Assembly (NCBI RefSeq): GCF_003388735.1
Contig: NZ_QUBQ01000005.1
Coordinates: 1 to 64,000 of the forward strand
Source: Paenibacillus paeoniae
Lineage (GTDB): Bacteria; Bacillota; Bacilli; Paenibacillales; Paenibacillaceae
Direction of reading: 5' to 3'
DNA: 64,000 nt
The notes below the pieces were generated by a model. It ran no database searches. It saw only the letters and a program-made list of their open reading frames with translations, and was not told the origin of the DNA. The position numbers were made by a program, and so were the translations under genes. Shown here piece by piece: positions 25,278-34,479 of this stretch. Numbering within the stretch: the first letter of the stretch is position 1; every line of letters begins with the position of its first letter.

Positions 25278-25931
25278 ATGACAGCTGGCAAGATGAACAC
25301 AACTCATCCGCAAAAAACGTCAAAGCGTGCATCATATCTATATATTTTGCTGACTAATACAGGAACGGCATTTTCGAGGCTAATTCAATCCTTTACGAAT
25401 GCTCCATACAACCATGCTTCCATCTCGCTTGATCCGGAGCTTAACGAGCTGTACAGCTTTGGCCGCAAGACGGCTCGCAACCCGCTGAACGCCGGTTTTA
25501 TTCAAGAGGATGTGTATCATGGAACATATAGCTATTACCAACATACATCATGTATTGTCCTGCGACTCAAAGTGACGCACAAAGAGAAGGACGCCGTTAG
25601 GGCTGCCATCAGAGTGTTCGAGCAGAATAAGGAGCTGTATTCCTATAATTTGATTGGCCTGATCGGCGTCTTGATGAACCGTGAACTGGGGATCCAGCAT
25701 GCGCGATTCTGCTCCGAGTTTGTGGCGGAAGTGTTAGGCAAAGGCGGCCTCAATCTATGGGATTCCCGCCCATCCGCTTTGGTTACTCCACATCATTTTT
25801 ACGAACATCCACGATTGGAGAAAATGTATGAAGGACGTTTAACCGACTATCCGGAGCTTGACGCGATGAAGCTGTATCATGCTCAAGCGAACAGATACCA
25901 GACGCGCACAGCTGCTTTGAAGGTTAATTGA
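25278..25931 (+). CDS. YiiX/YycO-like permuted NlpC/P60 (papain-like) hydrolase
   Basis: 217 residues. The permuted papain-like pattern is visible: catalytic His in PYNHASIS (with the preceding SRLIQSFTNA helix) and the Cys in RFCSEFVAEVL further on. This order, His before Cys, is characteristic of YycO/YiiX proteins, thought to act on lipids, acylated groups or amide bonds. There is no signal peptide. I start at ATG 25278, with GAAGAGGTG 6 nt upstream, and not at the earlier ATG 25257. The 3' end overlaps the convergent SIMPL gene by 49 bp. Confidence 0.75.
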   Translation: MTAGKMNTTHPQKTSKRASYLYILLTNTGTAFSRLIQSFTNAPYNHASISLDPELNELYSFGRKTARNPLNAGFIQEDVYHGTYSYYQHTSCIVLRLKVTHKEKDAVRAAIRVFEQNKELYSYNLIGLIGVLMNRELGIQHARFCSEFVAEVLGKGGLNLWDSRPSALVTPHHFYEHPRLEKMYEGRLTDYPELDAMKLYHAQANRYQTRTAALKVN

Positions 25932-26539
25932 CCGGGCTCAATCGGCGTAGAGGCGTCGCTTGCCATAAGCGCGCTTTTGTAGCGCACCGACTCACTATCT
26001 CTGACGATTTGCTGAACTTTGCAAGGAACGGCGGATATCGAGACGCCTAGAGCGGCTGCGATGCTAGCGGCTTTCGCTTGTGCATCCTGCACAGCGAGGG
26101 CCAGCGCCTCCGCTTCATGTTTCTCTGATTCGGAGGAAGCAAATGAAATATCGACAACCAGATTAGCCCCGCTTGTGACGGCGGTATCGATAACTTTGCC
26201 TGCTGCGGCTATGCCATCCAATGTGATGAGCAGCAAGTGGGTCACTTTGTAGTTGCGAAACACCTGCTTGCCATCTTCATAATCATATTGCGGTTCAACT
26301 GTATACGATTTGGTCTGTATGTGCGATCTTGGAATGCCGAGACCCGTCAGCGCTTCAATAATAGCGGTGGAGATTTCGGCATTCTCGCTCTGTGCAGGCT
26401 GTACATCCTTGTTCTCTGTTGCGGCGCCAAGCGTAATAAGGGTGCGGTCAGGTGCTGCGGATACGTGACCCTCTCCAACGACCTCGATTGTGAAATCACA
26501 TGAGTTTTCTCCGCTATGGTTACCGGACATTCCGTTCAT
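25883..26539 (-). CDS. SIMPL-domain (DUF541) protein
   Basis: 218 residues of the SIMPL/DUF541 family, whose eukaryotic member interacts with signalling kinases; bacterial roles are poorly known and may concern oxidative stress or membrane integrity. Seen here: IEVVGEGHVSAAPDRTLITLG at the N-terminus, then IQTKSYTVEPQYDY and a C-terminal Ala-rich helix (AVQDAQAKAASIAAALG). There is no clear signal peptide, unlike many relatives. AAAGGGGAT precedes the ATG. Its last 49 bp overlap the convergent gene at 25278. Confidence 0.85.
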   Translation of the reverse strand: MNGMSGNHSGENSCDFTIEVVGEGHVSAAPDRTLITLGAATENKDVQPAQSENAEISTAIIEALTGLGIPRSHIQTKSYTVEPQYDYEDGKQVFRNYKVTHLLLITLDGIAAAGKVIDTAVTSGANLVVDISFASSESEKHEAEALALAVQDAQAKAASIAAALGVSISAVPCKVQQIVRDSESVRYKSALMASDASTPIEPGQLTFKAAVRVWYLFA

Positions 26540-26783
26540 CTTATTATCCCCTTTCGAATCGGTTATATCTGTAGTTTAACGTATGGCCTTGCACGCTTCC
26601 ACATGCGGACTTCTTATTGTAGATGATAGAGGCGATGGACAAATTCTGTCTGTAGGACTACGGACGGCGAGACTTCGGTCCTGCATTCCCATCTACTAAT
26701 GTCGCAGGTAAAAATACAGCCTTCGACTGTAACGTTGTTGCCGTTCCTTCTGTAAAGTTGAGCTATCCGATTTTACAGGAGGA

Positions 26784-27650
26784 ATGGTTAAGGTGACAGA
26801 TCAGCCATTATGGTATAAAGGTGAAAAATGGATGTTGCTCACAGGACTTCTGGGCATCGTATTGGCGCTGGCTTGTGGCATAGGCGTTCTTCTGCTCGGC
26901 ACGGACGAATCGCCGGGTTCCGGTATGGCTAAAGCCGTTTCGTTTAATGTGGCTCTTGGCATCTTCCTGCTTTCGACGGCAGCCGTGAGTCCGTTCTCTG
27001 GAATGGGACGGAAGAGTATAGCTTTCTTTCGCTGGTCTTATATAGCACTAGCGCTATTTTCTTATTTTGCGGAGACAGTTCAGCACGTCCGCGGGGTTAA
27101 TCCTCGGTTCGTCACCGACGGCTCCGACCTCGATCAAGCCATTGCGGATGGCTTCGGGATCGTCGCTATGCTGCTGGCCGTGTTTTATTTGTTCTTTGCG
27201 GCGGCGTTTTTCCGGAAGAGAGCCTATCAGTTGCAGCCAAGTATTGTGCTGAGCGTTCGATACGCCATGTTCGCTGTGATGCTTTCTTTTATAGGCGGCA
27301 TCTGTATCTCTCTCAACGGCGGCAGGTTCATCGGTGTAGAGGGTAATTTGATATGGTTCCATGGATTAGGTTTTCATGCGCTGCAGCTCCTTCCGATGAT
27401 GGCTTGGCTTGTTGTGAAGAGCGCTGTGACGGCGCGTTTGCAACGAAAGCTTATTCATATTGGTGGGACTGCTTTCATAGGCGGGCTGCTGGCTATCGGC
27501 CTGCAAACCCTGCTGGAGAGATCCATTCTGGAATGGTCGCTGTTGCCGCTTACGGCACTCGCATTTTTCGTCGTGACAATGGTGTCAGGCGTACGGGCAT
27601 ATCTGGAAGTCGTGCGTTCGAGGAAGAACGGGAGGAGTCTCGTTGGATAG
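26784..27650 (+). CDS. Multi-pass membrane protein of unknown function
   Basis: 288 residues with about eight hydrophobic helices. Conserved-looking polar residues lie within membrane segments: ETVQHVRGVNPR after helix 3 and FHGLGFHALQLLPMMAW in the second half, where two His could bind haem or metal. I do not recognise the family with certainty. ACAGGAGGA stands before the ATG at 26784. Single gene ending in a terminator. Confidence 0.7.
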   Translation: MVKVTDQPLWYKGEKWMLLTGLLGIVLALACGIGVLLLGTDESPGSGMAKAVSFNVALGIFLLSTAAVSPFSGMGRKSIAFFRWSYIALALFSYFAETVQHVRGVNPRFVTDGSDLDQAIADGFGIVAMLLAVFYLFFAAAFFRKRAYQLQPSIVLSVRYAMFAVMLSFIGGICISLNGGRFIGVEGNLIWFHGLGFHALQLLPMMAWLVVKSAVTARLQRKLIHIGGTAFIGGLLAIGLQTLLERSILEWSLLPLTALAFFVVTMVSGVRAYLEVVRSRKNGRSLVG

Positions 27651-27709
27651 ATCGGGTTTGCCAGGGTATAAGGCCGTTTTTATACTATAAGAAATGAAGG
27701 TATCTCTTC

Positions 27710-27745
27710 AAAGGCAAGCGCCAATGGAGGGGTGCCTTTATTTTA
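27710..27745 (+). terminator. Rho-independent terminator
   Basis: AAAGGCA / TGCCTTT arms followed by ATTTTAT, about 60 bp after the membrane-protein stop. Confidence 0.7.
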
Positions 27746-27933
27746 TCTATTTTTCAATAAATTAGTAGGAAAAAAGCAACAAATACACAACATGCAGCGT
27801 TTGAAATAATATAGGCAGCGTCATTACTGGTAACATACAACACATCTATCCAATTGCTGTTGTGCGTGGTATAAATAATAGTGACATCATTCGACATCCA
27901 AACATTAGGTGAAAAGAGGCTTGTAGTACGACT

Positions 27934-29091
27934 ATGAATCCTGAATTAAAGATTTCTTCGCAGACGGCTAAGCGGGCTGCACGAGCGAAAGCACCATACT
28001 CCAAGCTTCGAAAAGCAAGATATGGGTACTATGGCATTGCATTTGCGTTGCTTTTATTCATCCTGACACAGTTTGCGGCAAGTTATATGGTTAAGTTGGA
28101 TACCGTGTATAAGCACAGGTTGAATTATGACATGTTCCTGGAAGACGCCAAGGTAATGGGCATTGTCGTCGATGAGATGGCCCGCGAAATCAAGGATAAG
28201 GGCTTGACCAATTATGCGATTCTGATCGGCAACTCTGTTGCCTGGGGCACGAATGAAAGCTCAGACCATTCCTTGGGCAGATATTTGTCCGATGCTGCCA
28301 CAGCGGACGAGGACGACAAGCTGGAGGCGGTATTCAATCTGTCCGCGCCTTCGATTATGGCAGGAGATGCATACACGCTGCTTCTGATGCTTGATGAGCA
28401 TGGTATCAAGACGGACAACGTTATGATCGGGCTTACATACTCTTCATTCGTACAGGGGGGTTCGGGCGTACGGAAAGTATTTTGGCTGGGGGATGATTTG
28501 AAAAAACAAGATCCGGCCATGTTCGAAAAGGTGCTTCCGCATCTGGAAGCCAACGGCTATAAGAATATGACGGGCTGGAAGGAAACCGAGCATAACGCTA
28601 TCGACGCCGTCTCGGAATGGATACCGGTTGTCAAATATAAAACCGTGATCCAGGAATCAATTAAGCAAAGCGGCAAGAAAAGCGACTTAATGGGCGACCC
28701 GCGCGCCTGGGATGAAAAGAAATTTTCCGAGAAATGGATTACGTCGCCACAATATTTGAATTTCTTTAATCCGGAGCCGTTCGATATGTCGGAGGCCAAC
28801 TGGAGCGTTTACTTTATGAATCGGATAGCCGAGCATCAGCAAGGAAAGCGGCTGTTCGTATTTGTGGCTGGAAGCAACGGAGAGCTCTCCAAGCAGGAAG
28901 TGACGCATCCTGGTTATATTGCCAATATGGAGAAAATCGATACCTATTTATCGGAGTTTGGTGCGGAATATGTCATTTTGCAGGATCGAATTGCGCCGAA
29001 TTTATTTACCGATCATGTTCATCTGACCAAAGAAGGCAATGAGCAGCTTGCCCGCATCATTTGGGACACCTGGAAAGGGAAGGAATCTTAA
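27934..29091 (+). CDS. SGNH-like acyltransferase partner protein (AlgX/AlgJ/DltD-like)
   Basis: 385 residues with a cytosolic basic N-terminus, one membrane anchor (residues about 32-52) and a large outside domain. GDSL/SGNH-like elements are present: ILIGNSVAWGTN (block I, nucleophile Ser) and DHVHLTKEG near the C-terminus (block V, Asp-x-x-His type). Such proteins accept an acyl group from an MBOAT membrane protein and transfer it to a cell-surface polysaccharide. The MBOAT gene starts 3 bp downstream, which supports this. The polysaccharide is unknown; no glycosyltransferase genes are nearby. Confidence 0.78.
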   Translation: MNPELKISSQTAKRAARAKAPYSKLRKARYGYYGIAFALLLFILTQFAASYMVKLDTVYKHRLNYDMFLEDAKVMGIVVDEMAREIKDKGLTNYAILIGNSVAWGTNESSDHSLGRYLSDAATADEDDKLEAVFNLSAPSIMAGDAYTLLLMLDEHGIKTDNVMIGLTYSSFVQGGSGVRKVFWLGDDLKKQDPAMFEKVLPHLEANGYKNMTGWKETEHNAIDAVSEWIPVVKYKTVIQESIKQSGKKSDLMGDPRAWDEKKFSEKWITSPQYLNFFNPEPFDMSEANWSVYFMNRIAEHQQGKRLFVFVAGSNGELSKQEVTHPGYIANMEKIDTYLSEFGAEYVILQDRIAPNLFTDHVHLTKEGNEQLARIIWDTWKGKES

Positions 29092-29093
29092 TC

Positions 29094-30527
29094 ATGTTAT
29101 TCAATTCACCGACATTCCTACTGTTCCTTGTTGTTGTCTTTGGTTTGTATTATGCGTTCCCACGTGGAAGAATGATGATTCTCGCGCTGGCGAATGCCGC
29201 ATTCTACGCTTATGCAGGAGTAGGTTACTTCCTGTTATTCGGCGCCATTGTAGCATCTGTATACTTTATATCCAAGGGCCTACAAGGACCGAGAGGCAAG
29301 CTTGCGCTTGGGTTGGGACTGGCCGTGGTGCTGGGGAACTTGTTGTTCTTCAAATATTCGATGTTCCTCCTCGAGAATATCGAGAGCATGCTGGGGATGA
29401 CCTTCTCGCTGCAAGGAACGGCATTTGACGATCGGATGATCGCACTGCCGATCGGCATTTCCTTCTATTCGTTCCAACTCATTGCGTATCTCGTCGATGT
29501 ACATAGGGGGCAGTTGAAGCCTAGCCGCTCGTTATTTGAATTTTGGGTCTTTATCTCCCTGTTCGCTCATTCGGCAGCAGGTCCTATACTGCGGGGCAAC
29601 GACTTTATTCCGCAGCTTCGCAATATTAGATCCATCCTATTTCGCGCGCCGCGCGTGAAGCTGGGTATGGCGTTCATCCTGCTTGGACTGTTCAAGAAAG
29701 TGGTCATCGTCGAGCAGATTGCACCGTATGTGAACGACTACTTTGCCAAAGCGCAGACGCTTAGCGGGGTTGAATCCTGGATTGCATCCTATTTGTTTGC
29801 GTTTCAGATTTATTTTGACTTCTCAGCTTACAGCGAGATGGCTGTCGGTATCGGCTTCCTGCTTGGCTTGCGTCTTGATTTGAACTTCAAAACGCCTTAC
29901 CTCAGCGCGAATCCGGCCGAGTTCTGGAGAAGATGGCATATTACGCTATCACAATGGATTCGCGATTATATCTTTATCCCGCTTGGTGGCTCTCGCGTAG
30001 CTAATTGGCGTATCTATGCCAACCTTATTGCCGCAATGACGATATCCGGCATTTGGCATGGGGCTGCCTGGACCTTCGTCATATGGGGCTTTTACCATGG
30101 CTTGTTGTCGGCAGGCCATCGCATGTACGCCAAGGGCATCGCTCGTCTGGGCTGGAAGCAGATACATAATAACGGGCTGTACAAGGTTTTTTCCATCTTT
30201 GTGTTTTTCCATTTGACCGTAGTCGGCTGGGTATTTTTCCGTGCCAACAGCTGGTCGGATGCCCTCTATTTGCTGCGGAAAATGACGATGCTGGACGGCA
30301 TACAGTTCTCGAAACAGCATCTGCTTCTGCTGGCGGTTATTGCGGGGTTGTATTTGCTCCATATTATGGAGTCCATCGTCGTATCCCGATTCCAGAGATG
30401 GTCGCTTGCATGGCAATTATATGTGCCTTCCATCATACGGGGAGCAGTCTATGCGGTTATCGCCGTCATCTTGCTTATCTTGCTCATGAAGGGAGAGTCA
30501 AGCGGTTTCATCTACTTCCAGTTCTAG
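29094..30527 (+). CDS. MBOAT-family O-acyltransferase (AlgI/DltB-like)
   Basis: 477-residue membrane protein with about 11-12 helices. MBOAT hallmarks: EFWRRWHITLSQWIRDYIF followed by IPLGGSR, and the invariant His322 in SGIWHGAAWTFVIWG. It starts MLFNSPTFLLFL, the usual AlgI-type N-terminus, at ATG 29094 behind AAGGGAAGGA; longer upstream frames overlap the SGNH gene. It moves an acyl (often acetyl) group across the membrane for attachment to an exported glycan by the partner protein encoded immediately upstream. Confidence 0.92.
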   Translation: MLFNSPTFLLFLVVVFGLYYAFPRGRMMILALANAAFYAYAGVGYFLLFGAIVASVYFISKGLQGPRGKLALGLGLAVVLGNLLFFKYSMFLLENIESMLGMTFSLQGTAFDDRMIALPIGISFYSFQLIAYLVDVHRGQLKPSRSLFEFWVFISLFAHSAAGPILRGNDFIPQLRNIRSILFRAPRVKLGMAFILLGLFKKVVIVEQIAPYVNDYFAKAQTLSGVESWIASYLFAFQIYFDFSAYSEMAVGIGFLLGLRLDLNFKTPYLSANPAEFWRRWHITLSQWIRDYIFIPLGGSRVANWRIYANLIAAMTISGIWHGAAWTFVIWGFYHGLLSAGHRMYAKGIARLGWKQIHNNGLYKVFSIFVFFHLTVVGWVFFRANSWSDALYLLRKMTMLDGIQFSKQHLLLLAVIAGLYLLHIMESIVVSRFQRWSLAWQLYVPSIIRGAVYAVIAVILLILLMKGESSGFIYFQF

Positions 30528-30621
30528 CTTCTTCCATAAAATGCTTTCCGAAAGGTATAGATCGCTCTCGATATGAAAGACTAGAGAGTGGGGAGCATCC
30601 TATAGGAAAGGAGCGAAGCCG

Positions 30622-30795
30622 ATGGAATTCACACTTGGCGCGGACGAAGTCGTTCGCCGGATTAAGCAGCTGCAATCGAGCGGAGGAGCAACGGGCAAGA
30701 AGCAGGTGAAGCAGAGTGATCCTGAGTTAATGCGGAATGCGCTGTTCTATTTTCCTAGCTGGGATCATGCCTTGAAGAATGCAGATCAGTTGTAA
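30622..30795 (+). CDS. Small hypothetical protein, 57 residues
   Basis: Short frame starting at an ATG with GAAAGGAG 7 nt upstream, a strong signal. It encodes MEFTLGADEVVRRIKQLQ, a Ser/Gly/Lys linker, then NALFYFPSWDHALKNADQL and stop. It is charged and probably helical at both ends, without membrane segments or Cys. It lies between the MBOAT gene and a clean terminator, so it is either the last gene of that operon or a separate short transcript. I do not know its function. Codon choice and ribosome site argue that it is real. Confidence 0.62.
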   Translation: MEFTLGADEVVRRIKQLQSSGGATGKKQVKQSDPELMRNALFYFPSWDHALKNADQL

Positions 30796-30839
30796 ACCTT
30801 AAGCCTGTGCGATAGATACAACCAAAGAGTTAAAATAAT

Positions 30840-30883
30840 AGCCATGTCACTGCCGCTAAGCGCAGCGTTGACATGGCTTTTTT
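30840..30883 (+). terminator. Rho-independent terminator after the small gene
   Basis: AGCCATGTCA / TGACATGGCT, ten perfect base pairs, followed by TTTTTT. Confidence 0.92.
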
Positions 30884-30968
30884 GTATTGTTAAGAGATGC
30901 GGACGTGGGGCTTATGCCGATTCGCAGTCTCGATTACGGTGGTAAATGGATGAAGCGCTATGGCATGG

Positions 30969-31370
30969 TCAAGAATGGAACATAGAGAACGCAGCCAGCT
31001 TTTTGAACTGGTCTGCGTTCATGTAGATAAGTCCATTCTCTGTATAATAGTCGCCGGGATATTCATAGCTGTTCTGGAGCACGCTGCCGCTCCCCAACAG
31101 AAGAGAGAAGGGGGAGCCGTTTACAGTTAGATCGATCGTATCGGTTTCTCGATTATAAGTCAGTTGACCGTCATATTGATCTACGAGCTCAAGGAGCGGT
31201 TGATAGGCCGATCCATGGGTGGAAGCCAAATGAATAGCAGACGGGGCAGAGGTAGATAGGGCTAGCGCCGTGACAGGCGTATGTTCTGGCGCAGGTGGAC
31301 TGGACAAGGCGCCGTATAGCGTTGCGGCAGCCAGCAGCATAAGGATTGCACTTTGGATGGACAGCTTCAT
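30969..31370 (-). CDS. Exported stalk-domain protein (copper amine oxidase N-terminal-like)
   Basis: 133 residues with an N-terminal signal or anchor (MKLSIQSAILMLLAAATLYG) and a C-terminal domain with the pattern of the Cu_amine_oxidN1 stalk repeat common in Paenibacillus exported proteins: LLELVDQYDGQLTYN, DTIDLTVNG, and NGLIYMNADQFKKLA. I start at 31370, where GAGGAGGAG lies just upstream; the frame is open for another 36 codons without a ribosome site. It is probably a cell-surface protein. Function unknown. Confidence 0.6.
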   Translation of the reverse strand: MKLSIQSAILMLLAAATLYGALSSPPAPEHTPVTALALSTSAPSAIHLASTHGSAYQPLLELVDQYDGQLTYNRETDTIDLTVNGSPFSLLLGSGSVLQNSYEYPGDYYTENGLIYMNADQFKKLAAFSMFHS

Positions 31371-31532
31371 TCGCGTACTCCTCCTCATCAGGGATGTCTG
31401 ATTAGGACCAGTGTAGCGGATGAGTGTGAAGAGAGTGTCAAGATGATATGAAAGTTTGTTAAATCTCCCGCTGTCCACAGCTGGAAAAAAGAACCGAAGA
31501 GCGGCGTAAGAACGGCCGTTTCGGTTCTTTTA

Positions 31533-31946
31533 TTACGAAGTTGCTTTCAGTTCCTTCTGGGATTGCGCTGCAGGCGCTGGACTTGCTGCCATCTTGCTGC
31601 TGCCGTTAAAGATGCCGCCAGATTCAATAATAAGAGACTGGGCCGTTATGTTGCCGTTCAGGACGCCGGTGGCGCAGATCGTCAGTTTGCCTCTCGCTTC
31701 GACGTCGCCGTTGAGCTGGCCGGCAAGCACCAGATCCCTTGCGATCATGTTGGAGTTGGCAACGCCATTCTCCCCGATAATGACATCACCGCTTGACATA
31801 ATGTCTCCGATGATGGTGCCTTCAATACGGATACTGGCTTCGGATTTAATTTTGCCCTCGAAGATGGTTCCTTCACCGATCAACGTATCCGTCGTATCCG
31901 GATTGATTTTTCCGCTTCCCGATTTGTTGCTTTTGAACATGGTCAC
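31533..31946 (-). CDS. Bactofilin (polymer-forming cytoskeletal protein)
   Basis: 137 residues with the bactofilin beta-helix core: DTLIGEGTIFEGKIKSEASIRIEG, then GDVIIGENG, DVEARGKLTI and GVLNGNITAQSLIIE, flanked by disordered ends (GSGKINP; ASPAPAAQ). Bactofilins polymerise without nucleotide and localise wall-modifying enzymes. Its start overlaps the stop of the M23 peptidase gene upstream (ATGA-type overlap), so the two are made together. Confidence 0.93.
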   Translation of the reverse strand: MTMFKSNKSGSGKINPDTTDTLIGEGTIFEGKIKSEASIRIEGTIIGDIMSSGDVIIGENGVANSNMIARDLVLAGQLNGDVEARGKLTICATGVLNGNITAQSLIIESGGIFNGSSKMAASPAPAAQSQKELKATS

Positions 31947-32920
31947 TTTTCCTCTCTGTCTTCTTTTAAATAAGGCATAGGGTCGACATGCTCGCCGCCC
32001 ACGATTACCTCGTAATGAAGATGGGGACCCGTGCTGCGGCCTGTGTTGCCTAGCTCGCCAATTAGATCGCCTTTCTTCACAGTTGCGCCTACCTCGACCA
32101 GTCGTTTGTTCAGATGCAGATAACGGGTTTCTATGCTGCGCCCATGATTGATTATAATGTTGTTCCCATAAGGGTAGGTTCTCTCTGATAAGGTCACGAC
32201 GCCGTCCGCGGCGGCATAGATGGGATCCCCCCGATCGCCTCCCAGATCCAGACCGGAATGCACGGCAGCCCTTCGAGTAAAGGGATCTCGACGCACGCCG
32301 AAGGTAGAGGTGATTTTGCGAGAATCAGCCGGCCATATCGTTGGCGTAATGTCCAATATGCGTTGATGCTTCAGCAGCGCTTCCTTCGTAGCTTCGAGGC
32401 TCGGTTTCAGCTCATCCATCTGAGAGGACATGGCGGACAGCTCCTGGAGCGTCTCCGCCGCCAGCGAATCGTTCGCTTGGACAGGCAGTGGCAGCTCCTC
32501 TCCCCCTTGACCGCCTTCTTCGATGGTCACGCCGGAAGATATCCGCACTTCGGATTCCTGAATGCCCGCAATCTCCTTCAACTGAAGCTCAAGCTCCGTA
32601 ATCTCGGACATTCTACTCTCTACATGTTTCGCTTGTGCGGACAGGGCGGTCACATCGGCCTCCAGCGCCGCAATGAGATCCTCCCGTTCCTTAAGCTGCT
32701 CCTCATAACCCGATTCGGAGAGGGACAGCTGATGCTTCACATCTTTGAGAGTGCTGGCCTTTCCGGAAAATAATGTGATGAACAGCGCTGCGCAAATTGC
32801 CAGCAGTATAATAAGGGCGGGTATGAGTACGATGATAAGTCCAGGCACGCTGTAGCGCTGGACGGATTGATTCGCGTCCGGGATAACGACGAACGTGAAT
32901 CGCTTCGACATCCACTTCAT
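31943..32920 (-). CDS. Membrane-anchored M23 metallopeptidase with coiled coil
   Basis: 325 residues: a short cytosolic part, one transmembrane helix (residues about 26-50), a long coiled coil (about 55-180), then an LytM/M23 domain. Zinc-site residues are visible in AAVHSGLDLGG (HxxxD) and in TGPHLHYEV (HxH), with YLHL between, so it should be an active peptidoglycan endopeptidase. The bactofilin gene overlaps its end by 4 bp; the bactofilin/M23 pair is known in shape control (for example Caulobacter LmdC and Helicobacter Csd1). AGGAGG precedes the start. Confidence 0.92.
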   Translation of the reverse strand: MKWMSKRFTFVVIPDANQSVQRYSVPGLIIVLIPALIILLAICAALFITLFSGKASTLKDVKHQLSLSESGYEEQLKEREDLIAALEADVTALSAQAKHVESRMSEITELELQLKEIAGIQESEVRISSGVTIEEGGQGGEELPLPVQANDSLAAETLQELSAMSSQMDELKPSLEATKEALLKHQRILDITPTIWPADSRKITSTFGVRRDPFTRRAAVHSGLDLGGDRGDPIYAAADGVVTLSERTYPYGNNIIINHGRSIETRYLHLNKRLVEVGATVKKGDLIGELGNTGRSTGPHLHYEVIVGGEHVDPMPYLKEDREEK

Positions 32921-33167
32921 GATTTTCCTCCTACATTTTCCATTACGTCTTCAACTTCCTCCTATTCGACATATCACCAAAAAAATCCTTTATTTCGAGC
33001 AAATATGTGGAAGAATGATCGGAATGTTAAAAAATATGGGGACTCCTATGACTTTTGAACGATATTTACGGCGAGTCCGTCACATGATACGCTATCTAAA
33101 AAGGAAGCCTCGTACCCGTATGCAAAGGAGCATAGGAGCAGGGCGAAGGATAGGAGTCATAACAGGT

Positions 33168-33998
33168 ATGCTGAAGTGGGATGGACATACACACACCAAG
33201 TTTTGTTATCATGGCAGCGATGCAGCACAGGAGCGGTATCTGGACAGAGCGATTGAGCTTGGATTCGAGCGATATACAATTAGTGAGCATCCTCCGCTGC
33301 CGCTTAATTGGATAGCGGATCATGACATATGGGATGAGCTTGCGATGCCGGAGGAGGAGCTTCCGGTCTATATGGCCTATGTGCAAGAGATGAAGCGGGC
33401 ATACGAGGGCAAGATCGAGATTGCGACGGGGCTGGAATTTGATTATTTGCCGGGAAGACTCGATTATACGGAACGGATGCTGGACAGCTGGCAGGATGAA
33501 TTAGAGGACGTTGTCTACTCTGTGCATTATTTGCCTGGCAGAGACGGCATGCGCTGTCTCGACTTCAAGGCTGAGCACTTCAAGGCTGAGCTGCTGTCGT
33601 ATTACGGGTCGATGGAACGAGTGGTGAATGAATATTATGACCATGTTGAAGCGGCCATCCAGTGGGCGGCAAGATTCCCAATGCGCAAGCGTATCGGTCA
33701 TATCAATCTGATCCAGAAGTTCCAACAGGAGCTGCCCCGGATTGATGAGAGTCTGATTCGCAGCAGGCTGGAGAGGATGCTGCCATTGCTGGAGGAATCG
33801 AAAGTAGGCGTCGATGTGAATACGGCGGGAATGCGAGTCGCGACCTGCGGCAAGCCGTACGTCCCAGAGTGGTTCTTGGCTGAATGCATGAAGCGGGGCA
33901 TCTCATGCGTATACGGCTCTGATTCACATAAACCGGAGCAAGTCGGCTTTGGATGGGAATGGTTCGAGAAACAGATGTCGAACCCGAGAGAGGACTAG
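33168..33998 (+). CDS. hisJ: Histidinol-phosphatase of the PHP family
   Basis: Hydrolyses L-histidinol phosphate to histidinol, the penultimate step of histidine synthesis in Firmicutes. 276 residues with PHP metal-site motifs: MLKWDGHTHTKFCYHG at the N-terminus, SEHPPLP, EFDYLPG, SVHYLPG, GHINLIQKF, and GSDSHKPEQVG at the end. I place the start at ATG 33168, where the protein aligns with the known Bacillus N-terminus; AGGAG lies 11 nt upstream. The longer frame to 32895 runs over the promoter and the start of the divergent M23 gene. It is separate from any his operon. Confidence 0.9.
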   Translation: MLKWDGHTHTKFCYHGSDAAQERYLDRAIELGFERYTISEHPPLPLNWIADHDIWDELAMPEEELPVYMAYVQEMKRAYEGKIEIATGLEFDYLPGRLDYTERMLDSWQDELEDVVYSVHYLPGRDGMRCLDFKAEHFKAELLSYYGSMERVVNEYYDHVEAAIQWAARFPMRKRIGHINLIQKFQQELPRIDESLIRSRLERMLPLLEESKVGVDVNTAGMRVATCGKPYVPEWFLAECMKRGISCVYGSDSHKPEQVGFGWEWFEKQMSNPRED

Positions 33999-34001
33999 AC
34001 G

Positions 34002-34463
34002 ATGGAGAAGCTTGTCATTGAAAAAGTGCCGGCGAGCAGTCCCGAGCTTGCGGTGCTGATTCGGGAACTGGACCGTTATCTGGAGGGTTTGTATCCGCCA
34101 GAGGATATCTTCGTCGTTGATTTCGATGATCCGAAGACGAAGGAGATGGTATTCGTCATCGCATATGGGGACGGCGAACCGGTAGGCTGTGCTGGACTAA
34201 GGCAACTGGACGGGCAGTCGGCGGAGTTGAAACGCTTCTATGTAGATCCCCGGATGAGGAGACATGGCGTTGCCCGTCAGTTGTATCAGTACCTGGAGCA
34301 GCAAGCCATCGAGCTTAGCTGCTCCATCATGAGGCTGGAAGCGGGCGCTCCGCAGGTTGAGGCAATTGCGTTCTATGAGAGGATGGGCTTCTCCGAGATA
34401 CCGCCATTCGGCGAGTATATCGGCTGTGAGTCCAGTCTCTGTATGGAGAAGCGAATCAGATAG
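34002..34463 (+). CDS. GNAT-family N-acetyltransferase
   Basis: 153 residues, 3 bp after hisJ and so probably co-transcribed. Motif A, the acetyl-CoA pyrophosphate loop, is RFYVDPRMRRHGVARQLYQYLE, preceded by VGCAGLRQLDG and followed by the C-terminal AIAFYERMGFSEIPPFGEY. The shape matches small YhfO/PaiA-like acetyltransferases of amino compounds. Substrate unknown. Confidence 0.88.
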   Translation: MEKLVIEKVPASSPELAVLIRELDRYLEGLYPPEDIFVVDFDDPKTKEMVFVIAYGDGEPVGCAGLRQLDGQSAELKRFYVDPRMRRHGVARQLYQYLEQQAIELSCSIMRLEAGAPQVEAIAFYERMGFSEIPPFGEYIGCESSLCMEKRIR

Positions 34464-34479
34464 ATTGGCTTTAGAAGGA

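Noticed and set aside
30398..30709. 103-codon frame over the end of the MBOAT gene
   Set aside because: It is out of frame with two better supported genes and has no ribosome site.
32895..33167. N-terminal extension of hisJ by 91 residues
   Set aside because: It overlaps the start of the divergent M23 gene, is basic low-quality sequence, and the family N-terminus begins at 33168.
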